Source: Collimonas antrihumi (lineage in GTDB: Bacteria; Pseudomonadota; Gammaproteobacteria; Burkholderiales; Burkholderiaceae_D). From it: a DNA stretch of 64,000 bases. Positions 40,161-49,708 of this stretch are shown one piece after another. The notes beneath the pieces are model-generated. The model was not told the origin of the DNA. It was given only the letters and a program-made list of their open reading frames with translations, and did no database searches. The first letter of the stretch is position 1; each line of letters opens with the position of its first letter. The stretch is from assembly GCF_018304965.1 (NCBI RefSeq), contig NZ_JAGQED010000017.1, forward strand, positions 1 to 64,000, given 5' to 3'. The position numbers and the translations under genes are program-made.

Positions 40161-41726
40161 TTAATGACGGAAGTGGCGAGTACCGGTCAGCAGCATGACT
40201 ACGCCATGCTCGTCGGCCGCATCGATTACTTCCTGATCGCGCATCGAACCGCCCGGCTGCACTACGCAAGTCGCGCCGGCATTGACCACCACATCGAGGC
40301 CGTCGCGGAACGGGAAAAACGCATCCGAAGCCACCGCAGAACCAGCCAGCGACAAACCGGCGTTTTGCGCCTTGATCGAGGCGATGCGGGCGGAATCCAC
40401 CCGGCTCATCTGGCCGGCGCCGACACCCAACGTCATGCCATTGCCGCAAAACACGATCGCGTTCGACTTGACGAACTTGGCGACGCGCCAGGCAAACATC
40501 AAATCCTGCAATTGCTGCTGGGTCGGTTGCTTCTTGCTGACTACTTTCAGCTCGCTCAGGGCGACATTGCGCGCATCCGGCGATTGCACCAGCAAACCAC
40601 CGCCGACGCGCTTGAAATCATACTGATTGATATCATGGTCCAGCGGGATTTCCAGCAAGCGCACATTCTGCTTGGCAGCAAAAACCTGCTTCGCTTGTTC
40701 GGTGAACGATGGCGCGATGATCACTTCGACGAATTGCTTGGCAACCGCTTCGGCGGCATTGCCGTCGAGCTCCTGGTTGAAGGCGATGATGCCGCCAAAC
40801 GCTGAAGTCGGATCGGTTTGCAAGGCTTTGCTATACGCTTCCAGCGGATTGTTGCCGATGGCGACGCCGCAAGGGTTGGCATGCTTGATGATGACGCAAG
40901 CGGTTTCATTGAAAGTCTTGACGCATTCCCACGCTGCATCGGCATCGGCAATATTGTTGTACGACAGTTCCTTGCCTTGCAGCTGCCTGTAATTGGCCAG
41001 CGCGCCTTCGACATGCCGGGTGTCGCGGTAAAACGCTGCCGACTGGTGCGGATTCTCACCGTAACGCATTTCCTGCACTTTTTCGAAATGCAGGTTCAGT
41101 GTCGCCGGATAGGCGCTGCGAGTCGCGTGTTGCTTGTCTTCGCCCAGCGAAGTGAAGTAATTGGTAATCGCGCCGTCATATTGGGCGGTATGCGCAAACA
41201 CCTTCTTGGCCAGCGCAAATTTGGTGCCGTAACCGACTTCACCTTGATTCGCCTTCAGCTCAGCCAGTACGCCTGCGTAATCGCTAGGATCGCACAGCAC
41301 GATCACATCTTTATGATTCTTGGCTGACGAACGCAGCATGGCCGGACCGCCGATATCGATATTCTCGATCGCATCTTCCAGCGAGCACTGTTCCTTGGCA
41401 ATGGTCTGCTGGAACGGGTAGAGATTGACTACCACCATGTCGATCATGGGAATCTGATGCTGCTCCAACGCCGCCATATGTTCAGGGAAATCACGGCGCG
41501 CCAGGATGCCGCCGTGTACTTTCGGATGCAAGGTCTTGACGCGGCCGTCGAGCATTTCCGGAAAGCCGGTGTAATCCGCCACTTCGGTCACCTTGATGCC
41601 GTTGTCGGCCAGCAGTTTGGCGGTGCCGCCCGTCGACAGGATATTCACGCCCAGCGCCGACAATTCTTTTGCGAAATCAAGTATCCCGGTTTTATCGGAT
41701 ACGGAAATGAGGGCTTGTTTAATCAT
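40161..41726 (-). CDS. purH: Bifunctional AICAR transformylase / IMP cyclohydrolase
   Basis: A protein of 521 aa catalysing the last two steps of purine synthesis. The N-terminal MGS-like cyclohydrolase domain (about 1-195: [22 protein letters not shown]) is followed by the transformylase domain (about 200-521) with [11 protein letters not shown] and the catalytic Lys-His pair. C-terminal [20 protein letters not shown] is typical. It forms part of the dusB-fis-purH-ruvC gene order common in Burkholderiales. Confidence 0.97.
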   Translation of the reverse strand: MIKQALISVSDKTGILDFAKELSALGVNILSTGGTAKLLADNGIKVTEVADYTGFPEMLDGRVKTLHPKVHGGILARRDFPEHMAALEQHQIPMIDMVVVNLYPFQQTIAKEQCSLEDAIENIDIGGPAMLRSSAKNHKDVIVLCDPSDYAGVLAELKANQGEVGYGTKFALAKKVFAHTAQYDGAITNYFTSLGEDKQHATRSAYPATLNLHFEKVQEMRYGENPHQSAAFYRDTRHVEGALANYRQLQGKELSYNNIADADAAWECVKTFNETACVIIKHANPCGVAIGNNPLEAYSKALQTDPTSAFGGIIAFNQELDGNAAEAVAKQFVEVIIAPSFTEQAKQVFAAKQNVRLLEIPLDHDINQYDFKRVGGGLLVQSPDARNVALSELKVVSKKQPTQQQLQDLMFAWRVAKFVKSNAIVFCGNGMTLGVGAGQMSRVDSARIASIKAQNAGLSLAGSAVASDAFFPFRDGLDVVVNAGATCVVQPGGSMRDQEVIDAADEHGVVMLLTGTRHFRH

Positions 41727-41758
41727 GATGAAAACTCTGGAAGTGAATGACGGGAAGT

Positions 41759-41784
41759 GAAACGGATAAAGGAAACGGATAAAG
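41759..41784. repeat. Exact 13-bp tandem duplication between fis and purH
   Basis: GAAACGGATAAAG occurs twice head to tail (41759-41771 and 41772-41784), then a decayed third piece (AAAACGAATC). It lies in the leader of purH. Confidence 0.85.
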
Positions 41785-41955
41785 AAAACGAATCAATGCA
41801 GCACGGAGAGGAAAGGCTGCACCCATGGATAGGAACTACAGCCCGCCGCCAGCATTCTGACTCTGTTGCCAGCTGATGCGGCGTCGCTCGGGATAATCGT
41901 TGTAGCTTGTCTTTGGCTGCCTTTGGCGTTCCTGCTGTATTCTGTATTGCAAATT

Positions 41956-42189
41956 TTACAAAAGACCATGCTGCTGCAATTTCTTGCGCAGGGTATTGCG
42001 ATTAATGCCCAACATTTCAGCCGCATGCGACTGATTGCCCTCGGCGCGCGCGATCACAGCTTCCAATACCGGCTTTTCAACCGTGGAAATCACCATGTCG
42101 TAGACGTTCGACGGCGGTTGTTCGCCAAGATCCTTGAAATATTTTTCCAGGCTTTGCTTGACGACGTCTTGGATACTTTCTTTGCTCAT
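41956..42189 (-). CDS. fis: Fis-family nucleoid and transcription factor
   Basis: A 77-aa protein. The C-terminal helix-turn-helix (GNQSHAAEMLGINRNTLRKKL, about 51-71) is nearly identical to Fis. The N-terminal half forms the dimer core. The short N-terminus, lacking part of the E. coli beta-hairpin arm, is normal for betaproteobacterial Fis. It follows dusB after 112 bases, the ancient dusB-fis pair. Confidence 0.94.
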   Translation of the reverse strand: MSKESIQDVVKQSLEKYFKDLGEQPPSNVYDMVISTVEKPVLEAVIARAEGNQSHAAEMLGINRNTLRKKLQQHGLL

Positions 42190-42301
42190 TCGTTTTACTG
42201 TTCTTTTTTTTAGGACCTGCGTAATTCCGTCAGCGGCGTTTCGCCAGCTAGCTGAAGCAATCGCCGCAAGCCCTTTTTTTTGTTAATCTTGTTAATCTGA
42301 T

Positions 42302-43318
42302 TCAGGCCGCCAGCATCTGCTCGGCCACCCCGTATTGTAACCGCTCCCCAAACGCAAACTGCGATTCGAAGAAGCTATTTACTGCGGCCAGTTGCTGGCC
42401 GCAATCTTCCAGCAGGTTCATGCGTTGTCGAAATGCCTCTCCACCAGGCAAATCACGCACATACCAGCCGATATGCTTGCGGGCGGTACGCACCCCCAGG
42501 TAATCCCCATAAAATCCATAGTGTGCACGCAGATGTTCATCCATCAGGTGTTGCACTTCCGTCACCAGTGGCGCCGGCAAATAGTCGCCGGTACGCAAAT
42601 AATGTTCGATCTCGCGGAAAATCCATGGCCGGCCCTGCGCTGCGCGGCCCACCATGATGGCGTCGGCTTTGGTGAACGCCAATACTTGCCGCGCTTTTTC
42701 CGGCGTCGTGATATCGCCGTTGGCGACCACCGGGATCGACACCGCGGCTTTGACTGCGGCAATGGTCTGGTATTCAGCGTCGCCGCTGTAACCATCGGCG
42801 CGGGTTCGTCCGTGCAGAGTCAGCATGGCGATGCCGCTGGCTTCTGCCAACCGGGCAATATTCAGGGCGTTTTTATTCAGGCGGTCCCAGCCGGTGCGAA
42901 ATTTCAACGTGACCGGCACGTCGACTGCGCTGACTACCGCTTCCAGAATCTTCGCCACCAATTGCTCATCTTGCAACAAAGCAGAACCGCACCAGCTGTT
43001 GCAGACTTTCTTGACCGGGCACCCCATGTTGATATCGATGATTTGCGCACCGTGATCGACATTGTATTTTGCACACTCAGCCAACATCTGCGGATCGGCG
43101 CCGGCGATCTGCACCGCGCGCGGCTCCATCTCGCCATCGTGATTGGTGCGGCGTGAAGTTTTCTCGGTCTGCCACAGACGCGGATTGGAGGCGGCCATTT
43201 CCGACACCGCATAGCCGGCTCCCAGCTCTTTGCAAAGCTGCCGGAACGGTCTGTCCGTGACACCTGCCATAGGCGCCACAAAAACATTGTTACGAAGGAA
43301 ATAAGGGCCAATATTCAC
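42302..43318 (-). CDS. dusB: tRNA-dihydrouridine synthase B
   Basis: An FMN-dependent TIM-barrel enzyme of 338 aa that reduces uridine in tRNA. VFVAPMAGVTDRPFRQL is the N-terminal FMN region. The catalytic cysteine lies in GCPVKKVCNSWCGSALL (about 100-116), and HGRTRADGYSG and VVANGDI follow. Upstream partner of fis. Confidence 0.96.
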   Translation of the reverse strand: MNIGPYFLRNNVFVAPMAGVTDRPFRQLCKELGAGYAVSEMAASNPRLWQTEKTSRRTNHDGEMEPRAVQIAGADPQMLAECAKYNVDHGAQIIDINMGCPVKKVCNSWCGSALLQDEQLVAKILEAVVSAVDVPVTLKFRTGWDRLNKNALNIARLAEASGIAMLTLHGRTRADGYSGDAEYQTIAAVKAAVSIPVVANGDITTPEKARQVLAFTKADAIMVGRAAQGRPWIFREIEHYLRTGDYLPAPLVTEVQHLMDEHLRAHYGFYGDYLGVRTARKHIGWYVRDLPGGEAFRQRMNLLEDCGQQLAAVNSFFESQFAFGERLQYGVAEQMLAA

Positions 43319-43404
43319 GGCGTCGTCGCTAGCTCAGGATGAAATCACAAGGGGGAAAGGCGTCATTTTATCCCGATTGCCAAGGTACGCGGGTTTTTGC
43401 ACAA

Positions 43405-44541
43405 TCAAAGTTCGTCTTCGGACAAGGTATTGGAGCTGCGCAGATGCTGGGTGGCGTAATGAATCAGTTCGTCCAGTCCGCGGCCGTCAGCGCCATAAGT
43501 TGCAACACCTATCGATAAAGCAAGCCGGATCGACCAGTTTTCGATGTTCACCGGATGATTCTTGAAATGGGCGAGAAATGCCTCCGCCAGGCTGTCGGCG
43601 TCGACGGTGTCGGTGGCCGGCAACACGTACAGGAATTCGGTAGCGTTCCAGCGGCCGCCGCTGTCGGTCTTGCGCAGCTGTGCGCCGGTATCTTTGGCAA
43701 ACGCCGCCAGGATATTGTCGGCTACCGCCCAGCCATACAGATCGTTGATCTTGTGAAAATCGTCCAGTTGGCAATACAGAATCGACAACGGCGATGCTTC
43801 TTCAGCGGCGGCGGTAGCGGTAGCAGCCACCGCTTCTTCGTAGACATGCACGATACGGCGCCGTGTCAGCAAGCCGGTCAGCGAATCGAGCTGTGCCTGG
43901 CGGGTGAGCAGATGCGATAAATTGGATTGCTTCCAGATCACTTCGCAAACATGGCCAAAAGCCTGAAACGAAGCAAATCCGGTTTCTGAAAAATAATCTT
44001 GGCTATCCGCATAAAACACCATCATGCCGTGCATGCGCGCCTTTTCAGAGCGCAGCGGTATGGCCAGCGCGGCCTTGGCGGAACAGCGCTCGGGATGAGA
44101 CTGCCATGGCGCAAACAGCGCGTGAAAATCGCTGTCGTGACCTGCCTCCCAATCCGCAATCTGGGTAAACGGCGCTGCGTAATCAAAACAATCCTTGGCC
44201 AGCTGCCATTGGTCGGATTCGCTCCGCGCCTTGCCGACAATCGTCGCAGGCTTGATGGTCGCATCCGAGTCATCCTGGCAAAATCCCACCCATACCAGCC
44301 GGATATGCGGGCTGGCAGGCAAAATCATTTGGCACAGGCGCTTTACGCTTTCGCGACCGCTATACGCTTGAGGCAAGGTTTGCAACAGCTGATGCAGCAC
44401 ACCAACCAGCGCCAGCTGCTCGTTATTCAATGTCGGGCCAGCCAACGGAGTGGAGGCAGCCGATTTCCCCGTGGCCCCTTCGACCAATGGCTCAGGGTCG
44501 GCAGCACGCTGCGCCCAGGAGGGAAAGAGATTGAGTTTCAT
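43405..44541 (-). CDS. GAF-like sensor with degenerate GGDEF domain
   Basis: A 378-aa cytoplasmic protein. Residues about 40-205 look like a GAF-type sensor. A GGDEF domain starts at DSLTGLLTRRR (219-229) and has the metal/nucleotide region LDDFHKINDLYG (259-270). The active-site motif that should read GGDEF is NATEF (299-303, bases 43633-43647), so cyclase activity is unlikely. The inhibitory-site motif RxxD is kept as RKTD (290-293), spaced as in PleD. It may be a c-di-GMP receptor or a GTP-sensing protein. No membrane segment and no EAL domain are seen. It appears to be transcribed alone. Confidence 0.85.
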   Translation of the reverse strand: MKLNLFPSWAQRAADPEPLVEGATGKSAASTPLAGPTLNNEQLALVGVLHQLLQTLPQAYSGRESVKRLCQMILPASPHIRLVWVGFCQDDSDATIKPATIVGKARSESDQWQLAKDCFDYAAPFTQIADWEAGHDSDFHALFAPWQSHPERCSAKAALAIPLRSEKARMHGMMVFYADSQDYFSETGFASFQAFGHVCEVIWKQSNLSHLLTRQAQLDSLTGLLTRRRIVHVYEEAVAATATAAAEEASPLSILYCQLDDFHKINDLYGWAVADNILAAFAKDTGAQLRKTDSGGRWNATEFLYVLPATDTVDADSLAEAFLAHFKNHPVNIENWSIRLALSIGVATYGADGRGLDELIHYATQHLRSSNTLSEDEL

Positions 44542-44730
44542 GCTAGCTGTCCCGCTGTTGTTTTAATTCTTATCAGCAAGATTAGCACAGGCAAGCTGCT
44601 TTTATCGCAACTGTTTTTGCAGATGCTTAGATAGATTAATAGCGATTATTTGATCTTGCAGTTGAGCTCCAACATAAGCATGAACGACAATGATTTCCAC
44701 TGGGAAACAAATGTTTTATCGAACCGCTTT

Positions 44731-44802
44731 TCGCCAAATTTAGCGCCCAATTTATCGCCCAATTTATTGCTCAACTTCTTGCTTAGCTCATTGCCCGTTC
44801 AT
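44731..44802. repeat. Six imperfect 12-bp tandem repeats
   Basis: TCGCCAAATTTA, GCGCCCAATTTA, TCGCCCAATTTA, TTGCTCAACTTC, TTGCTTAGCTCA and TTGCCCGTTCAT run head to tail. The last unit includes the stop codon of the phosphatase gene (44799). Divergence rises toward that gene. Confidence 0.75.
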
Positions 44803-45467
44803 TGATCAATTTCATCCAGCGACAAAGTCTCCAGATGCGCCACATCTGCCCAGCCATCCACTCGCAGCGGTTGCGGCCATTCAGCATTCCAGCTCAGGCG
44901 ATTGATGCTGGCATTGAAAATATCGCAACTGCGCGGCTGATCCAGCGGCAGCTTGTGTGCAAAACGGTAAATGCAATCAAGTACGCCGCCATGCGTCACT
45001 ACGGCAATCCGCCGCAGATCGCCGGATGCCGGCGAATCGAGCAAAGCCGTCAAAGTCGTCACAACGCGCGCGGAGAATTCGCGCATGGTTTCCGCCACAT
45101 GCTTGCCAGCGGGATAACGCACATCGATATCGCGCCCCATCAACGCCGCGTAGGCCTCGGGAAAGCGTTCGGCCGCTTCCGGATAACGCAAACCTTCCAG
45201 CGCGCCGTAACAACGCTCACGCAATCCGGCCGCGAGCTGCAGTTTCATGCTGCGCGCCACCGCCAACGGCGCGGCGGTTTGCTGCGCACGCTGCAGATCG
45301 CTGCTGAAAATCGCGTCCAGCGCGACGCCATCCAGGCTGGCAGCCAATGCCTCGGCCTGGCGCTGGCCGACAGGATTGAGCTGGATGTCCAGATGGCCCT
45401 GCAAGCGGCGTTCCAGATTCCAGTCCGTTTCGCCGTGGCGTATCAGTAAAATTTCAATAGTCGACAT
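44799..45467 (-). CDS. Histidine phosphatase family protein (phosphoglycerate mutase-like)
   Basis: A protein of 222 aa of the branch 1 histidine phosphatases. The catalytic RHGETDWN motif is at about 10-17; the second catalytic His lies in VVTHGGVLDCIYR (about 157-169). The size and motifs resemble GpmB-type broad phosphatases or alpha-ribazole phosphatase (CobC); cofactor-dependent mutase activity is doubtful. No cobalamin genes adjoin it. The start at 45467 is the family start; the frame is open further upstream. Confidence 0.88.
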   Translation of the reverse strand: MSTIEILLIRHGETDWNLERRLQGHLDIQLNPVGQRQAEALAASLDGVALDAIFSSDLQRAQQTAAPLAVARSMKLQLAAGLRERCYGALEGLRYPEAAERFPEAYAALMGRDIDVRYPAGKHVAETMREFSARVVTTLTALLDSPASGDLRRIAVVTHGGVLDCIYRFAHKLPLDQPRSCDIFNASINRLSWNAEWPQPLRVDGWADVAHLETLSLDEIDQ

Positions 45468-45493
45468 AAGTTTTCTGCGGAGCCAGCCAATGC

Positions 45494-46129
45494 TTACAAA
45501 GCTGGATTCAAGGTGTAAATGCTGACGATAGATTCTTCCGCCAGAATGTGGCCGTGCATGGCTGCCAGCACCTGCGGTCCGGTGAATTTGCCATCTACCG
45601 GCAGACGCGGAATATCCAATGCGTACAACGTAAAAATATAACGATGCACGACCTCGTCGTTCCACGGCGGACATGGGCCGTCATAGCCGAAATAGTCGCC
45701 GCTCATCGCTGCATCGCCGGCAAACCAGCCGGTATAGTCATTCAAGCCATGACGCGCGCCGGGAATAGGACTGCCATGGATGTCGGGACCGGACTTGCCA
45801 TGGGAGATGATTCTGTCGCTGAAGGTTCCCGCTTCGATCGAGGCTGCATGCGGCGGCAGGTCGACCAGCACCCAATGAAAGAAATCGACGCGCGGCAGAT
45901 CCGCCGGTACGATCTTGCCTTCCTGGTTGACATCGTCGCCGCGCGAGGGCACATCGGGATCGTGGCAAATCAGCACCAGCGATTGCGTGCCGGCCGGTGG
46001 CTCGCCCCAGCCCAGGTGCGGGTTGTGGTTGGCGGACAGGGTGATGCGGGTCTCGGGATGCACCACCGCGAAAGCGAACTCGCCGGGGATATAGGCTCCG
46101 TCGTTAAAGGAATGGCTCCAGAGTTTCAT
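45494..46129 (-). CDS. YbhB/YbcL (PEBP) family protein
   Basis: A protein of 211 aa with the phosphatidylethanolamine-binding protein fold: DPDVPSRGDD (about 55-64), FFHWVLVDLPP (about 80-90) and the GYDGPCPPWNDEVHRY-like segment (written GYDGPCPPWNDEVVHRY). The ligand and role of bacterial family members are poorly known. GGGAG lies 6 bases before the ATG. It is probably co-transcribed with the phosphatase downstream. Confidence 0.87.
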   Translation of the reverse strand: MKLWSHSFNDGAYIPGEFAFAVVHPETRITLSANHNPHLGWGEPPAGTQSLVLICHDPDVPSRGDDVNQEGKIVPADLPRVDFFHWVLVDLPPHAASIEAGTFSDRIISHGKSGPDIHGSPIPGARHGLNDYTGWFAGDAAMSGDYFGYDGPCPPWNDEVVHRYIFTLYALDIPRLPVDGKFTGPQVLAAMHGHILAEESIVSIYTLNPAL

Positions 46130-46179
46130 GGTCAGCTCCCGTCGGTAAAGTTATCAAGCTACAGAAAACAGCGCATTTG

Positions 46180-46656
46180 TTACGTTGATGCCTTGGTTGA
46201 CTCTTTCGCCGCCGGCGGTTTTACCTGCAGCCAGAAGGTCACCGGACCGTCATTGGTCAAGGACACTTTCATGTCGGCGCCAAAGCGGCCGGTAGCCACC
46301 TGCGCGTGCCGGCTGGCAGCCTGCGCGGCGAAATAATCGAACAGACGGCGGCCCTCTTCCGGCGTCGCCGCCGGTGTGAACGAGGGGCGCGTGCCTGACT
46401 GCGTGTCCGCTGCCAGCGTAAATTGCGGCACCAGCAGCAAGCCGCCGCCGATGTCGCTCAGGCTGCGGTTCATCTTGCCGGCGTCGTCGGCGAACACCCG
46501 GTAAGCCAGCAACTTGGCCAGCAGCGCATCCGCTTCCTTTTCGCGGTCTCCGCGCTCAGCGCACAGCAGTACCAGCAAGCCGCCATCGATGGCGCCGACC
46601 GTTGCGCCATCCACTACCACGCTGGCATGGCTGACTCGCTGCAACAGCCCGATCAT
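46180..46656 (-). CDS. dtd: D-aminoacyl-tRNA deacylase
   Basis: A protein of 158 aa that hydrolyses D-aminoacyl-tRNA, for instance D-Tyr-t[27 protein letters not shown] carries the catalytic SQFTL-like motif (here PQFTLAAD) and NDGPVTFWL is the GP-containing cis-Pro motif. Its start overlaps the tyrS stop by four bases, a fitting partner because tyrosyl-tRNA synthetase can mischarge D-tyrosine. Confidence 0.94.
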   Translation of the reverse strand: MIGLLQRVSHASVVVDGATVGAIDGGLLVLLCAERGDREKEADALLAKLLAYRVFADDAGKMNRSLSDIGGGLLLVPQFTLAADTQSGTRPSFTPAATPEEGRRLFDYFAAQAASRHAQVATGRFGADMKVSLTNDGPVTFWLQVKPPAAKESTKAST

Positions 46657-47924
46657 GCGCTCAGGGTGACCCGGGCAAACTTGCGCTTGCCGACTTGTAT
46701 CACGAAGGTAGCCGCTTCAACTTTCAAGCCTTTGTCGCTGACCACGGCGCCGTCGATCCGCACGCCGCCCTGCTCCACCATGCGCAATGCTTCCGAGGTG
46801 GACGGGCAAAGATTGGCTTGCTTCAGCAACTGGCCGATACCCAACGGTGCGCCGCTCAGGCTCAGCTCCGGAATATCGTCCGGAATACCGCCCTTGGCGC
46901 GATTATTAAAGTCGCTCAAGGCATCTTCCGCCGCTTGCTGGTTGTGGAAGCGCGCCACGATTTCCTGCGCCAGTGCAACCTTGATGTCGCGCGGATTCTG
47001 GCCGCCTTCGACTTGCGCCTTGTAGCCGGCGATCTGCGCCAGCGACTTGAATGACAACAGCTCGTAGTAACGCCACATCATGACGTCGGAAATGCTCATT
47101 ACCTTGGCAAACATGGTATTGGCCGGTTCCGTGATGCCGATGTAGTTGCCCTTGGATTTCGACATCTTCTCGACGCCGTCCAACCCTTCCAGCAAAGGCA
47201 TGGTCAAAATGCATTGCGGTTCCTGGCCGTAATCTTTCTGCAGCTCGCGGCCGACCAGCAGATTGAATTTCTGATCGGTGCCGCCCAGCTCCAGGTCGGA
47301 TTCCAACGCCACCGAATCGTAGCCCTGCATCAACGGATACAGCAGTTCATGTACTGAAATCGGAGTGCCGGCCTTGAAACGCTTGGTGAAGTCTTCGCGC
47401 TCCAGGATCCGCGCCACCGTATATTTAGCCGACAACTGAATCATGCCGCGCGCGCCGAGCTGGTCCGACCATTCCGAGTTGTAGCGAATTTCGGTACGGG
47501 CCGGATCCAGCACCAGGCTGGCTTGGGTAAAGTAGGTCTTGGCGTTTTCTTCGATCTGTTCGCGGGTCAGCGGCGGCCGCGTCACATTGCGTCCGGACGG
47601 ATCGCCGATCATGGAGGTAAAGTCGCCGATCAGGAAAATCACGTTGTGTCCCAGATCCTGCAGTTGCCGCATCTTGTTCAGCACCACCGTATGGCCAAGG
47701 TGTAAATCCGGCGCGGTCGGGTCCAGGCCCAATTTGATACGCAGCGGCTTGCCGCTTTGTTCGGAGCGCTGCAGCTTGCGCGCAAAATCACTCTCGATCA
47801 GCAGTTCGTCGACGCCGCGCTTGGTGATCGCCAATGCTTCCTGAACCCGCTCAGACAGAACCAGTGGGGTGTTTTCAACAGCAGCGGCTGCCTTCGGTGA
47901 CGTGTTTTGAGAATCGTGAGCCAT
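46653..47924 (-). CDS. tyrS: Tyrosyl-tRNA synthetase
   Basis: A class I synthetase of 423 aa. The HIGH-type motif is HLGH (within [16 protein letters not shown], about 67-82) and the KMSKS loop is [12 protein letters not shown] (about 251-262). A C-terminal S4 RNA-binding domain is present. An N-terminal polar extension of about 25 residues precedes the catalytic core. No T-box or other leader is visible. It is divergent from the M23 gene at 48172. Confidence 0.96.
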   Translation of the reverse strand: MAHDSQNTSPKAAAAVENTPLVLSERVQEALAITKRGVDELLIESDFARKLQRSEQSGKPLRIKLGLDPTAPDLHLGHTVVLNKMRQLQDLGHNVIFLIGDFTSMIGDPSGRNVTRPPLTREQIEENAKTYFTQASLVLDPARTEIRYNSEWSDQLGARGMIQLSAKYTVARILEREDFTKRFKAGTPISVHELLYPLMQGYDSVALESDLELGGTDQKFNLLVGRELQKDYGQEPQCILTMPLLEGLDGVEKMSKSKGNYIGITEPANTMFAKVMSISDVMMWRYYELLSFKSLAQIAGYKAQVEGGQNPRDIKVALAQEIVARFHNQQAAEDALSDFNNRAKGGIPDDIPELSLSGAPLGIGQLLKQANLCPSTSEALRMVEQGGVRIDGAVVSDKGLKVEAATFVIQVGKRKFARVTLSA

Positions 47925-48079
47925 ATAAGGAATAAGGGAGTAAAAATCCAGCGAAAATGAAATCTGAAAAATTGCGCTTGCGCCTGCACGGAACGGCCGT
48001 ATCGGGGGGAAATATACAGTGATTACAAAGGGTTACCAGAAATCAGATTAATCCTACAGCCCACCAATATGGGCTACGG

Positions 48080-48085
48080 TATAAT
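48080..48085 (+). promoter_or_regulatory. Putative -10 box of the OapA/M23 gene
   Basis: A perfect TATAAT lies just before an in-frame ATG at 48088. Transcription from it would start at about 48092, which makes that ATG unusable and supports the later start at 48172. No good -35 hexamer is seen. Confidence 0.5.
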
Positions 48086-48171
48086 CCATGATCCTTTTAA
48101 TCCCGCCGCAAGTCGTTCAATCAAACAACAACACAAGAATCGGTAGCAAACGGCAAATTTTAACGTATTGC

Positions 48172-49614
48172 ATGTCTCTCAAAGATAAATTCATTAACTT
48201 GCGGTCCAGTATCAAGGCGTTTTTCTCGCCGATACCTGCTCGGGTCTATGCCAAGTTTGCTGATTCCACGCCTAAAACCCGTATTGTCACCGCTTCTGCC
48301 GTGGTGTTGACGCTGCTCGCCTTTGGTGCTGCCGGCGTTGCTCCGATAACAACGGATCCCGACGAAGTCTCGGTCAAGGCGATTTCCGCAGAACTGGAAT
48401 TGCCCAGCCTCGGCGAGCAAATCGCAAAACTTGAAGCTCAGCAACAACTTTATGTTGCCGAAGACAAAATGCGCGCAGGCGACACTTTGGCGAGTTTGCT
48501 GAACCGGCTTGGCGTGGACGACGACGAAGCAAGCAATTTCATCAAATCCGACAGCCGTGCACGCGCCGTGCTGCGCCTCAAGGCCGGTACTTCGGTCCAA
48601 GCGCAAACCAGCAACGACGGCGTACTGCAAATGTTGCGCGCGACGATTGTCGACGGCCGTGACGACACCCCCAGGAATCTGGTGATCCAGCGCGACGGCG
48701 ATAAATTTACTGTCGCTGAGGAAACAGCCACAGTTGAACGACGCATCGAGATGCATACCGGTGTGATTCGTTCCTCTCTGTTCGCGGCGACCGATGCTGC
48801 CGATATCCCGGACAGCGTGGCTTCGCAAATCGTCGCCATGTTCGGCACCAACATCAATTTTTCCTCCGACCTGAAGCGCGGCGATCATTTTAATGTCGCT
48901 TACGAAACATTTTGGCAAAACGGCCAGTTCCTGCGCGCCGGACGCATCCTGGCCGGCGAATTCGTGAATGGCGGCAAACCGTTCCAGGCAGTTTGGTTTG
49001 ACGATCCAGCCGGCAACGGCCAAGGCGGGTACTACGGTTTCGACGGCAAATCGTTGAAAAAAGCCTTCCTGAAATCGCCTATCGCCTTTACCCGTATTTC
49101 CTCCGGTTTTTCGATGCGGATGCATCCGATCCTGGGCAAATGGAAAAAACATAGCGGCGTCGATTTTGCCGCCGCCACCGGCACGCCTATCCATGCCACG
49201 GCCGATGGCGTGATCAACTTTGCCGGTGTCGAAAGCGGTTACGGCAACGTTGTCATCATCAAGCACGATGGCAAGTATTCAACTGTATACGCCCACATGA
49301 GCCGGATTGCACCGAGCTCGCGCAAAGGCAACCAGGTTAGCCAGGGCGACGTCATCGGCTACGTCGGCATGACCGGCTGGGCCACCGGCCCGCATCTGCA
49401 CTATGAATTCCGGGTCGACAACCAGCCGCGCGATCCGTTGTCGGTAGCGGTGCCTACCGTAACGCCGCTGGCCGGCGCTGAATTGCAGCGCTTCAAGACG
49501 GTGGCGGCCGATATCACCCACCGCTTCAACTTGCTGAGCGGCAGTGAAGTAGCAACCGTAAAAGCCATGGCGGCAGCAGCAGCGGCCCCGGCCACCAAAC
49601 TGGCGGCAAAATAA
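48172..49614 (+). CDS. Peptidoglycan DD-endopeptidase, OapA/LysM-like plus M23 domains
   Basis: A 480-aa protein. One membrane segment lies near residues 38-58. A periplasmic OapA/LysM-like domain (MRAGDTLASLLNRLGV, about 100-115) and a Csd3-type middle domain follow, then the M23 peptidase with intact zinc ligands KHSGVDFAAATGTP (HxxxD) and GPHLHYEF (HxH), about 325-440. It resembles MepM-type hydrolases that open cross-links during wall growth. The C-terminus is Ala-rich. The nearby anmK (murein recycling) fits the context. Confidence 0.88.
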   Translation: MSLKDKFINLRSSIKAFFSPIPARVYAKFADSTPKTRIVTASAVVLTLLAFGAAGVAPITTDPDEVSVKAISAELELPSLGEQIAKLEAQQQLYVAEDKMRAGDTLASLLNRLGVDDDEASNFIKSDSRARAVLRLKAGTSVQAQTSNDGVLQMLRATIVDGRDDTPRNLVIQRDGDKFTVAEETATVERRIEMHTGVIRSSLFAATDAADIPDSVASQIVAMFGTNINFSSDLKRGDHFNVAYETFWQNGQFLRAGRILAGEFVNGGKPFQAVWFDDPAGNGQGGYYGFDGKSLKKAFLKSPIAFTRISSGFSMRMHPILGKWKKHSGVDFAAATGTPIHATADGVINFAGVESGYGNVVIIKHDGKYSTVYAHMSRIAPSSRKGNQVSQGDVIGYVGMTGWATGPHLHYEFRVDNQPRDPLSVAVPTVTPLAGAELQRFKTVAADITHRFNLLSGSEVATVKAMAAAAAAPATKLAAK

Positions 49615-49657
49615 GCTTCGGCAAACCTTCGTCTTGCAGAAGCTGGAATAAATATAG

Positions 49658-49703
49658 AACCGTTGTCGGGTCGTTGATAGAATCAGACGATCTCACAACG
49701 GTT
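49658..49703 (+). terminator. Long-loop hairpin before anmK
   Basis: AACCGTTGT (49658-49666) and ACAACGGTT (49695-49703) form a perfect 9-bp stem with a 28-base loop, followed by TTATT and the anmK ATG 6 bases on. It could be an intrinsic terminator of the M23 gene or a translational control structure for anmK. Confidence 0.5.
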
Positions 49704-49708
49704 TTATT

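Noticed and set aside
48088-48171. Upstream ATG of the OapA/M23 gene
   Set aside because: A perfect TATAAT lies two bases before it, so the transcript would start at or after this codon.
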